61,125 bases of DNA from CAZOEL01 sp964578835 (GTDB lineage: Bacteria > Desulfobacterota > Syntrophobacteria > Syntrophobacterales > Syntrophobacteraceae): NCBI GenBank assembly GCA_964578835.1, contig CAZOEL010000040.1:1-61125 (forward strand), in the 5' to 3' direction. Below the pieces are notes generated by a model. It did no database searches, had not been told where the DNA came from, and saw only the letters and a list, made by a program, of their open reading frames with translations. A program made the translations under genes and the position numbers. Position 1 is the first letter of the stretch, and each line of letters begins with the position of its first letter. This document shows, piece after piece, positions 47,864 to 57,380 of this stretch.

Positions 47864-49441
47864 ATGAAGACAAAAGGCATGGCAGGAATATTTTTCGCGG
47901 TTGCATTCGGGATCTTTATGGGGCAGGGATCGGCCCGGGCCGGGATCCCGGAGCCCGATATCATCTTTTACGGGCAGGCGGTTGACAGTGGGGGACTCAT
48001 TGTAACCTCGGGAGAAGTGAGCATCCGAGTTGAAGCGGGGCAGGGAAACACGGTAACCTACCGATATGTCATCGGGTCTACGGCAGCCTATGGCTCCCAT
48101 TATGTTGTCCATGTTCCCGTGGACGCTATGAAACCGAATGAAGGAGTGAAAGCGTCCTTTTATCTCAACGCACTATTTGTGGGCGAGAGCCTGTTGCCTG
48201 CGAAAGGTGCGGTGATAGAAAAGAACCTCAACTCCTATGTTGCGCAGGATTCGGACAACGACGGCATGGATGACAGTTGGGAAATCTACTATTTCGGCTC
48301 CCTTGACAGAGGCGGAAACGGAGACGCCAACGGCGACGGAGTGTCGGATCGTGACGAATATCTGAATCATACCAATCCCATCGCCGGGGTATGGACGAGC
48401 GCGGGCGCAGACTCTCTGGAAACCTGCGTGAGCCACCCCGCTGTGCTGAAATCCTGCCTGGAGGAGGCGGCTTCCGACGGGAAGCACAATACAATTAAAC
48501 TTCAGATCGGCGAATACGATGGACTTTTCGTTTACTCCAGCGCGTCGGGTGAAAACTTCGACCTGCAGATCGTGGGCGGGTACGGCCCCGATTGCGCCAG
48601 CCGGACCAGCCTCGCCCCCGTAACCGTACTGAACGGCGATGAGGATCGAGACGGGACGGGCGACGGGCATGTCCTCCTGTTCAACTCGACCGGCGCCGCC
48701 GGCAAGGTCCGCCTGGAAGGGCTGCACGTGAAAAACGGGTACGCTCCGGGGCTCATGGGAGGAGGAATTCAGGTGGTGGCCGAATCCGGCGCCGTGGAGA
48801 TCCTGGCGTGCAAGGTAAGCAACAACACATCCCACCAGGGAGGAGGCATTGCGGTCGAAACGCAGACGGGCGCCGTGTCGCTTATCAACAACATGGTTTA
48901 TTCGAACACCGCAGATGAAGGGGGAGGCGTCTGGATCAACGCAGCCCAGGCGCAGGTGACGCTCATGAATAATACAGTGGCCGGCAACACCGGGCGGCTC
49001 ACGGGGGGTGGACTTTACTTTCGGATTGACTCGGAGGCCCAGCTCTCAAAATTTGTGAACAACATCCTGCACGGGAATTCATCCCTACTGGGCGCCGAGC
49101 TTGCCATCCATCATCCCGGCCAGAAGGATAAGAGCCCGATCTTTGCCTACAACGTAATGAGCAGGCGTTTGGGAATTCTTACCGTACCATTGTTGAGGAT
49201 TCCCAGGACGTACTTTTTTACAGACCTGAAATTCAAGGATCCCGCAAACGGGGATTACCACCTCGCTGAGGGATCCATCTGCATAAACCGGGGGACATTT
49301 ACGGATGCTCCCTCGACCGATATCGACGGCGATCCAAGGGGATTGTTGATCAATATGAAGAAGAAGAAGAAGAAGAAGTCTCACAGGCTCAAAGCCATCA
49401 ATGACAGAATCGACATTGGAGCGGATGAATATGTTCCCTGA
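47864..49441 (+). CDS. Exported parallel beta-helix protein with calcium-type repeat
   Basis: The product is 525 aa. A signal peptide ends near GSARAGI. Residues 128-160 contain thrombospondin type 3-like Asp-rich calcium motifs (DSDNDGMDDSWE, GDANGDGVSDRDEY). Residues 225-410 form a right-handed beta-helix with Asn-ladders and GGG turns (NNTSHQGGGIAV, NTADEGGGVWI, NTGRLTGGGLYF). The end has the IDGDPRG and IDIGADEY blocks found in many choice-of-anchor proteins. A run of seven Lys at 499-505 is encoded by (AAG)7. It probably acts at the cell surface, binding polysaccharide or matrix, and is the last gene of the cluster. Confidence 0.78.
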   Translation: MKTKGMAGIFFAVAFGIFMGQGSARAGIPEPDIIFYGQAVDSGGLIVTSGEVSIRVEAGQGNTVTYRYVIGSTAAYGSHYVVHVPVDAMKPNEGVKASFYLNALFVGESLLPAKGAVIEKNLNSYVAQDSDNDGMDDSWEIYYFGSLDRGGNGDANGDGVSDRDEYLNHTNPIAGVWTSAGADSLETCVSHPAVLKSCLEEAASDGKHNTIKLQIGEYDGLFVYSSASGENFDLQIVGGYGPDCASRTSLAPVTVLNGDEDRDGTGDGHVLLFNSTGAAGKVRLEGLHVKNGYAPGLMGGGIQVVAESGAVEILACKVSNNTSHQGGGIAVETQTGAVSLINNMVYSNTADEGGGVWINAAQAQVTLMNNTVAGNTGRLTGGGLYFRIDSEAQLSKFVNNILHGNSSLLGAELAIHHPGQKDKSPIFAYNVMSRRLGILTVPLLRIPRTYFFTDLKFKDPANGDYHLAEGSICINRGTFTDAPSTDIDGDPRGLLINMKKKKKKKSHRLKAINDRIDIGADEYVP

Positions 49442-49599
49442 ATCTTCCGATGCATGATTTCCAGGGCCGCAGTCCAAGAGGATGCGCGACAACGGTTTTG
49501 AGACAGCAATATTGAGCGGAGCAAACTGCATGGAAGCCATGCGGACGATGAATGGCAATACCGTATTAACCACATCGTTGCTCCTGCCCGCAAGCGCGG

Positions 49600-49817
49600 T
49601 GAAAACCAGATATCAATTCGAGCCGGTGACTTTCCGTGAGCGAAGGCATGAAGTTCCATCCGACAGCCGGGTGAGTTAGTAGCGCACGTCCGGTTCGATG
49701 AGCGGGGTGTGAAAACGGAGTTATGGTTACGCTAGTGAGGCGCCGCCAGACGAAAGGGGCGGGAACAGATATGCTGAACCTAACACCACCGCGTCACATC
49801 CCGACTCTACCCGTTTC
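49600..49817 (+). mobile_element. Group II intron-like RNA relic without reverse transcriptase
   Basis: At 49665-49695 a hairpin resembles group II intron domain V: AGCCGGG pairs with TCCGGTT, a CG bulge sits before the lower 3' strand, and the AGC triad is present. The upper stem is imperfect and the loop is not a clean tetraloop. Downstream the sequence ends with ACTCTACCCG, similar to the 3' ends of bacterial introns. No maturase or reverse transcriptase frame is found. The limits are uncertain. Confidence 0.4.
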
Positions 49818-49831
49818 GTGAGCAGACCCCC

Positions 49832-51361
49832 TCATGGAGCCGGAAGCTTCCCCTCAGCAGCGATAGAAACCGGCAGGAGAAAACCCCGCTCGATGAGCCC
49901 CCTCACTATCCCGCACAGCGCGGACGAGATTTCTTCCGGGCTCACATGCAGCGACTTCGCCATCTTTACCAGCAGATCCCGCAACGGTCGCCTTCCGTCG
50001 CACCCGGCAACGAGCTCCGCAATGAAGGCATCGGCTCTTCCCGAATAAGCCAGCCCTCGTTTCAAGCTCAGTTGCGTCCCCGTTTCCACCCACGCTTCCT
50101 CGCTTATCTCATAAGACTTATCCAGCCGGACATCGGGGGATGCGCATAAACAAGCTGCGAGCAGGTCGGAATCGCCCGCGAGGCTTTCGAGAAAATCTTT
50201 CAGTTTGAAGCCTTGAACGACATGCTCTCCACACTTTCCAAGCATCTTCTCCGGACTCTCATCTGCCTTGAACCAGTTTGCGCGCCCACTGGAACGTCGC
50301 ATGCTGATCAGCCCGGCGCTCATGGCTTCTATGCCTTGCCGCTCGTAATAGGACATCCATTCATCAAAGCGTTGAGCGAAATCCGAGCTCTGCGCCTTCT
50401 CCGTATGCCGAATCCAGGTCGATGCATAGCTTGCGGCGTCGCGCGTCTCCGAGCGCATCACCCAAACGTCGCAGCCGGAGCCTTCGAACCATTTCTCGAG
50501 TCGCTCACGCCAGTTCTCACCCGAATATTCCGCCCAATTGCACAGAATCTGGCAAAAGCCTCCTTCGTTAAGAAAATGAGGCGCCTCGCGAGCTATCTTC
50601 CGGCAGATCATATCGCCCTGCATTCCCCCATCGCGATAAATATATCGGGTTTCGGGCGAGATTACGAAGGGAGGGTTCGACACGATCAAATCGAACGTCT
50701 TCCCCTGGACCGGCTCGAAGAAATCCCCTTCGAGGGATTCTATACTCGATAGCTCGTTGAGCCTGGCGTTGAAGTCGGCAAATTGAACTGCGCGAGCATT
50801 CCGGTCAACGGCTACAACGCGATCGCTATGGCGGGCGGCGAAAAGGGTCTGAACGCCACACCCCGCGCCAAGGTCGAGGGTCAGGCGCGAATGGCTCCGC
50901 ACAGTGAGATTTGCAAGGGTCAGAGAACTGCTGCCGATGCCCATGACATAGTCGTGAGCGCAGTCGGTTTGTAGTCTTCCGGAAAGGTCGAAGGCAATCA
51001 GAAGATCCTGGAAAGGCACAAGCTTTACGGAGGCTCGCACCGAAGCGCCATCTATTTGAAGAAGGCCGGCTTTGCACAAAGTCTCGAGCTCCATCGGCTT
51101 GAACGCTCGTTGCGCATCCCGAGCGCTTACCGCGGCCTCCATAAGAAAGAGGCGAATGAAGGAATCAAGAGGCTCTGCGCCCTTCGTGCGACGCATCAAG
51201 AGAGGAAGATCGTCGCTTCGAACGGAAGATAAATCCGTGTAGCCGATTCTCTCCAGAATCTTCCCCGGCGTATACCCGCCATCCAGCAGGATGGATCGAA
51301 ACCGATCGAAATCCTCTTGGCTGTCAAAAGACGGCGCGCGCTCATCAAATCTTATAGCCAT
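49832..51361 (-). CDS. Class I SAM-dependent methyltransferase (509 aa)
   Basis: An N-terminal helical region of about 150 residues is followed by a Rossmann domain with motif I LDLGAGCGVQTLFAA, acidic residue AVDRNARAVQFA, and the NPPF motif near residue 230, which marks methylation of an amide or exocyclic amino nitrogen. The C-terminal 150 residues look like a winged-helix region. NPPF-type enzymes methylate glutamine of release factors, or adenine or guanine in RNA or DNA; the substrate here cannot be read. It is a single gene, transcribed away from the toxin-antitoxin pair. Confidence 0.82.
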   Translation of the reverse strand: MAIRFDERAPSFDSQEDFDRFRSILLDGGYTPGKILERIGYTDLSSVRSDDLPLLMRRTKGAEPLDSFIRLFLMEAAVSARDAQRAFKPMELETLCKAGLLQIDGASVRASVKLVPFQDLLIAFDLSGRLQTDCAHDYVMGIGSSSLTLANLTVRSHSRLTLDLGAGCGVQTLFAARHSDRVVAVDRNARAVQFADFNARLNELSSIESLEGDFFEPVQGKTFDLIVSNPPFVISPETRYIYRDGGMQGDMICRKIAREAPHFLNEGGFCQILCNWAEYSGENWRERLEKWFEGSGCDVWVMRSETRDAASYASTWIRHTEKAQSSDFAQRFDEWMSYYERQGIEAMSAGLISMRRSSGRANWFKADESPEKMLGKCGEHVVQGFKLKDFLESLAGDSDLLAACLCASPDVRLDKSYEISEEAWVETGTQLSLKRGLAYSGRADAFIAELVAGCDGRRPLRDLLVKMAKSLHVSPEEISSALCGIVRGLIERGFLLPVSIAAEGKLPAP

Positions 51362-51409
51362 ATTTCATCCTTCCTCCCAATCAAAGGCTATGTCAAACCC
51401 TTGTCGAAT

Positions 51410-51436
51410 AAAAAAACCAGCGCCTCAGCGGCGCTG
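51410..51436 (-). terminator. Rho-independent terminator
   Basis: On the minus strand the stem CAGCGCC/GGCGCTG is followed by GG and seven T. It lies upstream of the methyltransferase gene and so ends a transcript from further upstream. The only coding candidate there is a 20-codon frame (51487 to 51425) whose stop is inside the stem. Confidence 0.7.
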
Positions 51437-51691
51437 TCGCTTTTTAAGCGCATCGTCCAGTACTTTGCGCGCTTGGCGGTTATTCATGCTTTAATTGACA
51501 TTCCATCTTGAATTAATCACAATGAATCACTACGATCTAAATGGATTTATAATGATGGAAGACTGCAGTTCTGCAATGCGGCATGGTTGCGTGATGCGAA
51601 CTGCCGGACGGCGTTGTCGGCAATTGAGTGTCTTTCGCCTATGATGTCGACTGTTGCCGTCGAATTCCGTGGTTCTGGAAGGAGACTCTCA

Positions 51692-51952
51692 ATGACTACG
51701 AAAGTGCTCACAGCACATGTCCCCGTTGCATTGGCGGATAAGGTCGATCAGTTGGCCACCCGCATGGAACGTTCGCGCGCCTGGATCATTAAGCAGGCTT
51801 TGTCCGCCTGGATCGAGCAGGAAGAAGAACGTCGGCGGCTGACGCTGGAGGCGCTATCCGAGGTCGATGCCGGGCGTGTTATCGACCACCAGGCTGTGCA
51901 GGCATGGGCGGATAGCCTCGACACCGACAATCCGTTGCCGACGCCACGCTGA
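51692..51952 (+). CDS. Ribbon-helix-helix antitoxin (ParD/CopG type)
   Basis: The product is 86 aa. The N-terminal part (LTAHVPVALADKVDQLATR, then RSRAWIIKQALSAWIEQ) is a typical ribbon-helix-helix DNA-binding domain. The acidic C-terminal tail (SEVDAGRVIDHQAVQAW) is expected to wrap the toxin. ATG 51692 with GGAAGGAG upstream is preferred over longer starts. Its stop overlaps the toxin start (TGATG). The dimer normally represses the operon; no clear operator was identified. Confidence 0.88.
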   Translation: MTTKVLTAHVPVALADKVDQLATRMERSRAWIIKQALSAWIEQEEERRRLTLEALSEVDAGRVIDHQAVQAWADSLDTDNPLPTPR

Positions 51953-52227
51953 TGGAATTGAAATGGACGAGCAAGGCTCTTTCCGATCTGGCGCGACTTT
52001 ACGACTTCTTTGCACCTGTCGACAAGCGTGCGGCAATTCGCACCGTGCAATCACTGACCACAGCCCCGGTCCGTCTCTTGGAGCATCCGCGCATCGGTGA
52101 AAAGCTTGAAGAATTCGAGCCGCGTGAGGTTCGCCGCATCCTCGTGGGGCATTACGAGATGCGGTACGAAATCCAGGAATCGACCATCTATCTGCTGCGT
52201 CTGTGGCATACGAGAGAAGACCGATAG
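51952..52227 (+). CDS. RelE/ParE-type toxin
   Basis: The product is 91 aa. The family pattern is present: KWTSKALSDLARLYDF at the start, RLLEHPRIGEKLEEF in the middle, and the strand series VRRILVGHYEMRYEI and IYLLRLWHTREDR at the end. ParE-type toxins target gyrase, while RelE-type toxins cut mRNA; sequence alone does not decide here, but pairing with a ribbon-helix-helix antitoxin favours ParE. Start and stop overlap the antitoxin by one base. Confidence 0.87.
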   Translation: MELKWTSKALSDLARLYDFFAPVDKRAAIRTVQSLTTAPVRLLEHPRIGEKLEEFEPREVRRILVGHYEMRYEIQESTIYLLRLWHTREDR

Positions 52228-52697
52228 TCGCCAACCGGGCTTAACGTACGATTTCTTCCGTTTCGTGAGCTGTCCTCAAGAAGGAGCCGCCACAAAAGAG
52301 GATACCGCATTTTCTCCCGTCATCCAAAGATTTAAAATGCTGGCCGCCGGCGCGCGCTCATTTTGACACCGTGCATAACCTATCGTAATTTAAAGGTGTT
52401 TAGCGGTTGCATTTTGCAACTGGATTAACCTATTGATTTAGCAATGCAATCGCTGAGCAGCGAGCGCATTGACCCAATAAGTAGCCATTCCCTTCGCCTT
52501 CCTGAACATCGTCATAAGATCCCCAGCCGCAATAGCGCGCGGCGCCGAGAGTAATTAGCTTCTCATTAATGTTAGTCCGGCTGCATCACGCACAAACCTG
52601 GCCGTTCCCGGCAATCGGATCATTAGAAAAGATGTTGCGCTCTCTATGCTTTCGATCTGGCGGGCGGGGACCTTCTAAAGACAATAATGAGGAAGCA
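52228..52697. other. Intergenic region upstream of treZ
   Basis: About 470 bp without a supportable gene. A perfect 6-bp inverted repeat with a 3-bp centre (GTTGCA TTT TGCAAC) lies at 52406-52420 and could be an operator. No convincing promoter boxes were found around it. Confidence 0.35.
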
Positions 52698-54557
52698 ATG
52701 AATCTAGAACTGAATCTTGGAGCTTATTACCAGGGAAATGGCCGATGCCGCTTTCGGGTTTGGGCCCCCTTCGCAAAAAGCCTTGAAATTCATCTTGTCT
52801 CCCCTGCCACAAGGATCGAGCCGTTGACCGCGGACGAACTGGGTTACTATTCCGGTGAGGTCGAGAACGTCGAGCCGGGAGCCTTGTATTATATTCGACT
52901 TAATGGAGAAAGGGAGATCCCGGACCCGGCCTCCCAATTTCAGCCGGAAGGGGCTCACGGCCCCTCCCAGGTGTTAGACCATCGATTTCATTGGGAGGAT
53001 TCCGCTTGGGGCGGCATTCCTCTAAAGGATTTCATTCTGTACGAGCTCCACGTCGGAACCTTCACTCCAGAGGGCTCCTTCGAGGCGATAATACCACGCC
53101 TTCCCGAGCTAAAAGACCTTGGAATCAACAATATTGAAATCATGCCCGTCTCACAGTTTCCGGGCAATCGCAATTGGGGCTACGACGGCGTATTGCCTTT
53201 CGCGGTGCAGAGCTCATATGGCGCGCCCGAGTCGTTCAAACGGTTGATCAACGAATGCCACAAGCAGCAAATTGCCGTCACGCTCGATGTGGTTTACAAC
53301 CATTTCGGGCCCGAAGGAAATTATCTGCGGGAGCTTGGACCCTACTTCACAGGAAAATACAAAACGCCCTGGGGCGACGCCCTCAACTTCGATTCCGCCT
53401 ACAGCGACGAAGTTCGAAGCTACTTCATTCAGAACGCCCTCTATTGGCTTTCTCACTATCATATTGACGCTCTGAGGCTCGATGCCGTTCACGCCATCTA
53501 CGACCTGAGCGCGAAGCCCTTTCTACAGGAGCTCGCAGAGGAAGTGGAAGAGCTGTCCCGGAAGAGCGGGAGAAAGCGATACCTGATTGCGGAAAGCGAT
53601 CTGAACGACAGCCGTCTCATACGGCCGCCCGATAACTGGGGCTACGGGCTCGATGCGCAATGGTCGGACGATTTTCACCACGCCCTTCACGCGCTGCTCA
53701 CGGGCGAAAACCTCGGCTATTACTCCGACTTCGGGACAGTGGAACATCTGGCCAAGTCCATCCGGGAAGGCTTTTATTATTCGGGAAATTACTCGCGGTT
53801 TCGCAAGCGACGCCACGGCAATTTCTCAGCCGATCTTCCGGGCGAACAATTCATCATAGCCTTGCAGAACCACGACCAGGTTGGGAACCGAATGCTCGGC
53901 GAAAGAATATCGACGCTCATCTCCTTTGAAGCGCAAAAGCTTGCCGCGGGAGTCCTCCTCCTCTCTCCATACCCGCCTTTGATCTTCATGGGACAAGAGT
54001 ACGGAGAAGAAGCGCCGTTCCTTTACTTCGTAAGCCATACCGATGCAGATCTCATTGCAGCCGTTCGCAAAGGAAGGAAAGAGGAGTTCAGCGAGTTCAT
54101 CTGGAAAGAGGAGCCGCCCGACCCCGAGGCGGAAGAAACTTTCGAGAGATCGAAGCTCGATTGGGAAAGCAGAAAGCATGGCGATCACGCCGTCCTGCTC
54201 AGCCTCTATAAAGAATTGACTCACATGAGGCGCAGTACTACGGCCTTCTCGCTTCGGGCTGAAAAAAGCATGGATATCCAAGCCTTCGAGCACAAAAAAG
54301 TAATTCTGATGAGGAGGTGGACGGAAGATTCAGAAATGCTGTGTCTCTTCAACTTCAGTGGAGAGGAGGCATCCATCGAGCCATCGGAATTTCGGATGAA
54401 AGGCCGGTGGGAAAGAGTTTTGGACTCTGCGGAGGAAAAGTGGAACGGGCCGGGCGCGTCGTCGCGGGAGCGGATCGATCCGGACGGCGCAATTTCCTTG
54501 AGCCCATTGAGCTTTGCCGTCTTCGCCCGAAAAGATGGAAAAGGAGGCGCCTTATGA
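52698..54557 (+). CDS. treZ: Malto-oligosyltrehalose trehalohydrolase
   Basis: The product is 619 aa. It releases trehalose from maltooligosyltrehalose made by TreY. An N-terminal carbohydrate-binding sandwich domain (RCRFRVWAPFAKSLEIHL) precedes the GH13 barrel. The catalytic nucleophile lies in DALRLDAVHAI, the acid/base Glu in LIAESDLND, and the transition-state Asp in QNHDQVGNR. ATG 52698 has GAGGAAGCA upstream and gives the standard N-terminus. The stop overlaps the treY start (ATGA). Trehalose protects against osmotic and desiccation stress. treX is not in the window. Confidence 0.95.
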   Translation: MNLELNLGAYYQGNGRCRFRVWAPFAKSLEIHLVSPATRIEPLTADELGYYSGEVENVEPGALYYIRLNGEREIPDPASQFQPEGAHGPSQVLDHRFHWEDSAWGGIPLKDFILYELHVGTFTPEGSFEAIIPRLPELKDLGINNIEIMPVSQFPGNRNWGYDGVLPFAVQSSYGAPESFKRLINECHKQQIAVTLDVVYNHFGPEGNYLRELGPYFTGKYKTPWGDALNFDSAYSDEVRSYFIQNALYWLSHYHIDALRLDAVHAIYDLSAKPFLQELAEEVEELSRKSGRKRYLIAESDLNDSRLIRPPDNWGYGLDAQWSDDFHHALHALLTGENLGYYSDFGTVEHLAKSIREGFYYSGNYSRFRKRRHGNFSADLPGEQFIIALQNHDQVGNRMLGERISTLISFEAQKLAAGVLLLSPYPPLIFMGQEYGEEAPFLYFVSHTDADLIAAVRKGRKEEFSEFIWKEEPPDPEAEETFERSKLDWESRKHGDHAVLLSLYKELTHMRRSTTAFSLRAEKSMDIQAFEHKKVILMRRWTEDSEMLCLFNFSGEEASIEPSEFRMKGRWERVLDSAEEKWNGPGASSRERIDPDGAISLSPLSFAVFARKDGKGGAL

Positions 54558-57349
54558 GAATTCCGCTCGCCACCTATCGCTTTCAATTCAACTCGGGCTT
54601 TCGCTTCGAGCAAGCCCAGGAATTGCTGGAATACCTTTCGGACCTAGGAATTTCGGATATTTACGCATCTCCTATTTTTGCCGCTCGGCAGGGAAGCATC
54701 CACGGCTATGATGTCGTCGATCCGACGAAGATCAATCCCGAAATCGGAAGCGAAGAGGATTTCACGGCTTTGATTCAGGAGGCCGGCGTGCGGGGATTGG
54801 GATGGCTCCAGGACATCGTACCCAATCACATGGCCTTCGACGGTCAGAACAAGATGCTCATGGATGTTTTTGAAAACGGCGAGTCTTCCGCCTATTATGG
54901 TTTTTTCGACATCGAATGGGACCACGCCTACGAAAGCATGAAGGGACGCATGCTGGCGCCCTTTCTCGGTCAGCCTTACGGGAGATGTCTCGAGGGCGGT
55001 GAGATCAAGGTTGGATACGACGAAGGCGGTTTTTCGGTCAACTACTACTCGCTTTGCTTTCCCCTGAGGATTGAATCCTACCCGAGGGTTCTCTCTTTGA
55101 ATCTCAATACTCTGAAAGAAGCGCTCGGTTCCGAAAGCCCTGAATTCATAAAGTTCATTGGCGTCGTTTATATGCTCAGGGCCTTCCCCTGCCAGGATAT
55201 AGCATCGGAAAGACCCGATCAGATCAGGTTCGCCAAACGGATGCTCTGGGAGCTCTATGAGGGGAATGAAGAGATAAGGGCCTTCATAGATGGAAACCTC
55301 GAAGAACTGAACTCCGGCGGTCGCTCGAGAGACCACAACATACTCCATGAGCTTCTCTACCAGCAGTTTTACAGGCTTTCGTACTGGAAAGTCGCCGGAG
55401 AGGAAATCAATTACCGTCGGTTTTTCAGCATTAACGAGCTTCTCTCGTTGCGAATAAACGATCCCGAAGTTTTCAGCCAAACACATTCACTGATCCTCGA
55501 TTTGGTGAGCAAAGGAGCATTTACAGGGCTTAGGATAGACCATATCGACGGTCTCTACGATCCTCTAAGGTATCTTCGAAAGCTGCAGGAGCGCACTGAG
55601 GGCGTCTATGTGACGGTCGAAAAAATCCTCGCGCTCGATGAAGATCTTCCAATCGACTGGCCCGTGCAGGGAACGACCGGCTATGATTACATGAACTACC
55701 TGAACGGACTTTTCTGCTACCAACGGAATGTGGAGGCGATGGAAAAAGTCTATTCCGATTTCCTTGGAAGAAAGATAGCCTACCAGGATCTCATCTACGA
55801 GAAGAAAGGCGTCATAGTCGAAAGGTACATGACAGGAGACGTGGACAACCTTGCCCATCTCATGAAGCGCATATCGAGCCGCGACCGCGAAGGAGGCGAC
55901 ATTACCCTCTACGGGCTCAGAGAAGCCATCTACGAAACGCTCGGATTCTTTCCCATTTATCGCACCTATATCAGCCCGGACTCTTTCACGGAAAACGATC
56001 GGCGGTATATAAGCGAAGCGATTGCAAGAGCGAAGAAGCGAAATCCGGATCTTTTGAACGAGCTCAGCTATTTGAATAAATTCCTGATGCTGGAGCTCGA
56101 GGATTACCTCAACGAGAAGGAAAGAACGGACTGGCTTCATTTCGTCATGAGATTCCAGCAGTTCACCGGGCCTTTGATGGCGAAAGGTTTTGAAGACACT
56201 ACGCTCTATGTCTACAACCGCCTCATATCGCTTAATGAAGTCGGAGGCGAGCCCAGCTCCTTTGGCGTTTCCGTCGATAAGTTTCATGCGTTCAACTCGA
56301 TGAGGATGGAGCGCTGGCCGCACGCGATGAGCGCGTCTTCAACCCACGACGCAAAGAGAGGAGAAGATGTGAGGGCTCGCATCAACGTACTCTCTGAGAT
56401 GCCGGAGGAGTGGAGATCAAGAGTCGAGGCGTGGGGTAGAATAAACGCAGAAAAGAAAAAAAGAACTGCGGAACGGGAGATTCCCGGGAAAAATGACGAG
56501 TATTTTCTGTATCAGACTTTGCTCGGCGCCTTTCCGTTCAATGCGGCGGAGCAAGGCGAAGAGCTCACGTTACGGATAAAGGATTACATCATAAAAGCCA
56601 TCCGAGAAGCCAAGGTCCACACCGGATGGATAAGAACCGACGAGGAATACGAAGAAGGTTTTCTTGCATTTCTCGACGACGTTCTCGAGCCATCGGAACA
56701 TAATGCATTCCTTGAGGACTTCATCCCGTTTCAAAGAAAAATTGCCCACTACGGCATTATCAACTCGCTTTCTCAGACTCTCACAAAGATCACTTCTCCC
56801 GGAGCGCCCGACTTCTATCAAGGCTCGGAGCTGTGGGAGCTCAGCCTCGTGGACCCGGACAACCGTCGTCCGGTGGATTACGGCTATCGCATGAAATTCT
56901 TGAGGGAAATCAAGAAAGATGGCCTCGACGAAGGATATGCGCAGAGTCTGCTCACAACCCCGGAAGATGGAAAAATCAAGCTCTTCCTGATCTACAAAGG
57001 ACTGAAGGCAAGGCGGGAGCATGCGAGTCTATTCCAAGAGGGAATCTACATTCCGCTCGAGACGGAAGGCGAGCTAAAAGAGCACATTGTCGCTTTCGCA
57101 AGAAAGCTTGACAATCAATGGGCTCTTACGATCGTTCCAAGGTTTTCTACATTCATTGTGGACGAGGGGGAATATCCCTTCGGAGAAAAGATATGGAAAG
57201 ACACATGTGTCATATTGCCGGCGGGAGCGCCTTCCAGGTGGATAGATGCTATAACCGGGCGAAGAATAACAGGAGACCGGAAGATAGCGATTGGCGCTGC
57301 GTTGAAGAGCTTTCCGGCCGGACTGCTTCTGGGCGAGGAAAACGCCTGA
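54554..57349 (+). CDS. treY: Maltooligosyl trehalose synthase
   Basis: The product is 931 aa. It converts the reducing-end glucose of maltooligosaccharides to an alpha,alpha-1,1 linkage. The opening IPLATYRFQFNSGF is characteristic. GH13 active-site residues are visible in LRIDHIDGLYDP, VTVEKIL and SSTHDAKRGEDVRAR. Near the C-terminus, SPGAPDFYQGSELW is a conserved family block. Translation is coupled to treZ by a 4-bp overlap. Its stop converges with the gas vesicle cluster after 25 bp. Confidence 0.95.
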   Translation: MRIPLATYRFQFNSGFRFEQAQELLEYLSDLGISDIYASPIFAARQGSIHGYDVVDPTKINPEIGSEEDFTALIQEAGVRGLGWLQDIVPNHMAFDGQNKMLMDVFENGESSAYYGFFDIEWDHAYESMKGRMLAPFLGQPYGRCLEGGEIKVGYDEGGFSVNYYSLCFPLRIESYPRVLSLNLNTLKEALGSESPEFIKFIGVVYMLRAFPCQDIASERPDQIRFAKRMLWELYEGNEEIRAFIDGNLEELNSGGRSRDHNILHELLYQQFYRLSYWKVAGEEINYRRFFSINELLSLRINDPEVFSQTHSLILDLVSKGAFTGLRIDHIDGLYDPLRYLRKLQERTEGVYVTVEKILALDEDLPIDWPVQGTTGYDYMNYLNGLFCYQRNVEAMEKVYSDFLGRKIAYQDLIYEKKGVIVERYMTGDVDNLAHLMKRISSRDREGGDITLYGLREAIYETLGFFPIYRTYISPDSFTENDRRYISEAIARAKKRNPDLLNELSYLNKFLMLELEDYLNEKERTDWLHFVMRFQQFTGPLMAKGFEDTTLYVYNRLISLNEVGGEPSSFGVSVDKFHAFNSMRMERWPHAMSASSTHDAKRGEDVRARINVLSEMPEEWRSRVEAWGRINAEKKKRTAEREIPGKNDEYFLYQTLLGAFPFNAAEQGEELTLRIKDYIIKAIREAKVHTGWIRTDEEYEEGFLAFLDDVLEPSEHNAFLEDFIPFQRKIAHYGIINSLSQTLTKITSPGAPDFYQGSELWELSLVDPDNRRPVDYGYRMKFLREIKKDGLDEGYAQSLLTTPEDGKIKLFLIYKGLKARREHASLFQEGIYIPLETEGELKEHIVAFARKLDNQWALTIVPRFSTFIVDEGEYPFGEKIWKDTCVILPAGAPSRWIDAITGRRITGDRKIAIGAALKSFPAGLLLGEENA

Positions 57350-57380
57350 CGCCATAGCGCGGCGCAGCCCGCCGTCAGGC
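57344..57380. terminator. Inverted repeat spanning convergent stop codons
   Basis: GCCTGACG and CGTCAGGC form a perfect 8-bp inverted repeat. The treY stop lies in one arm and the gvpJ stop in the other. Further GC-rich pairing is possible inside. There is no T run, so its role as a terminator is uncertain. Confidence 0.35.

Noticed and set aside
46312..47964. 550-codon antisense frame opposite the giant protein
   Set aside because: It is a shadow of the sense frame, with no recognisable domain and low-complexity composition.
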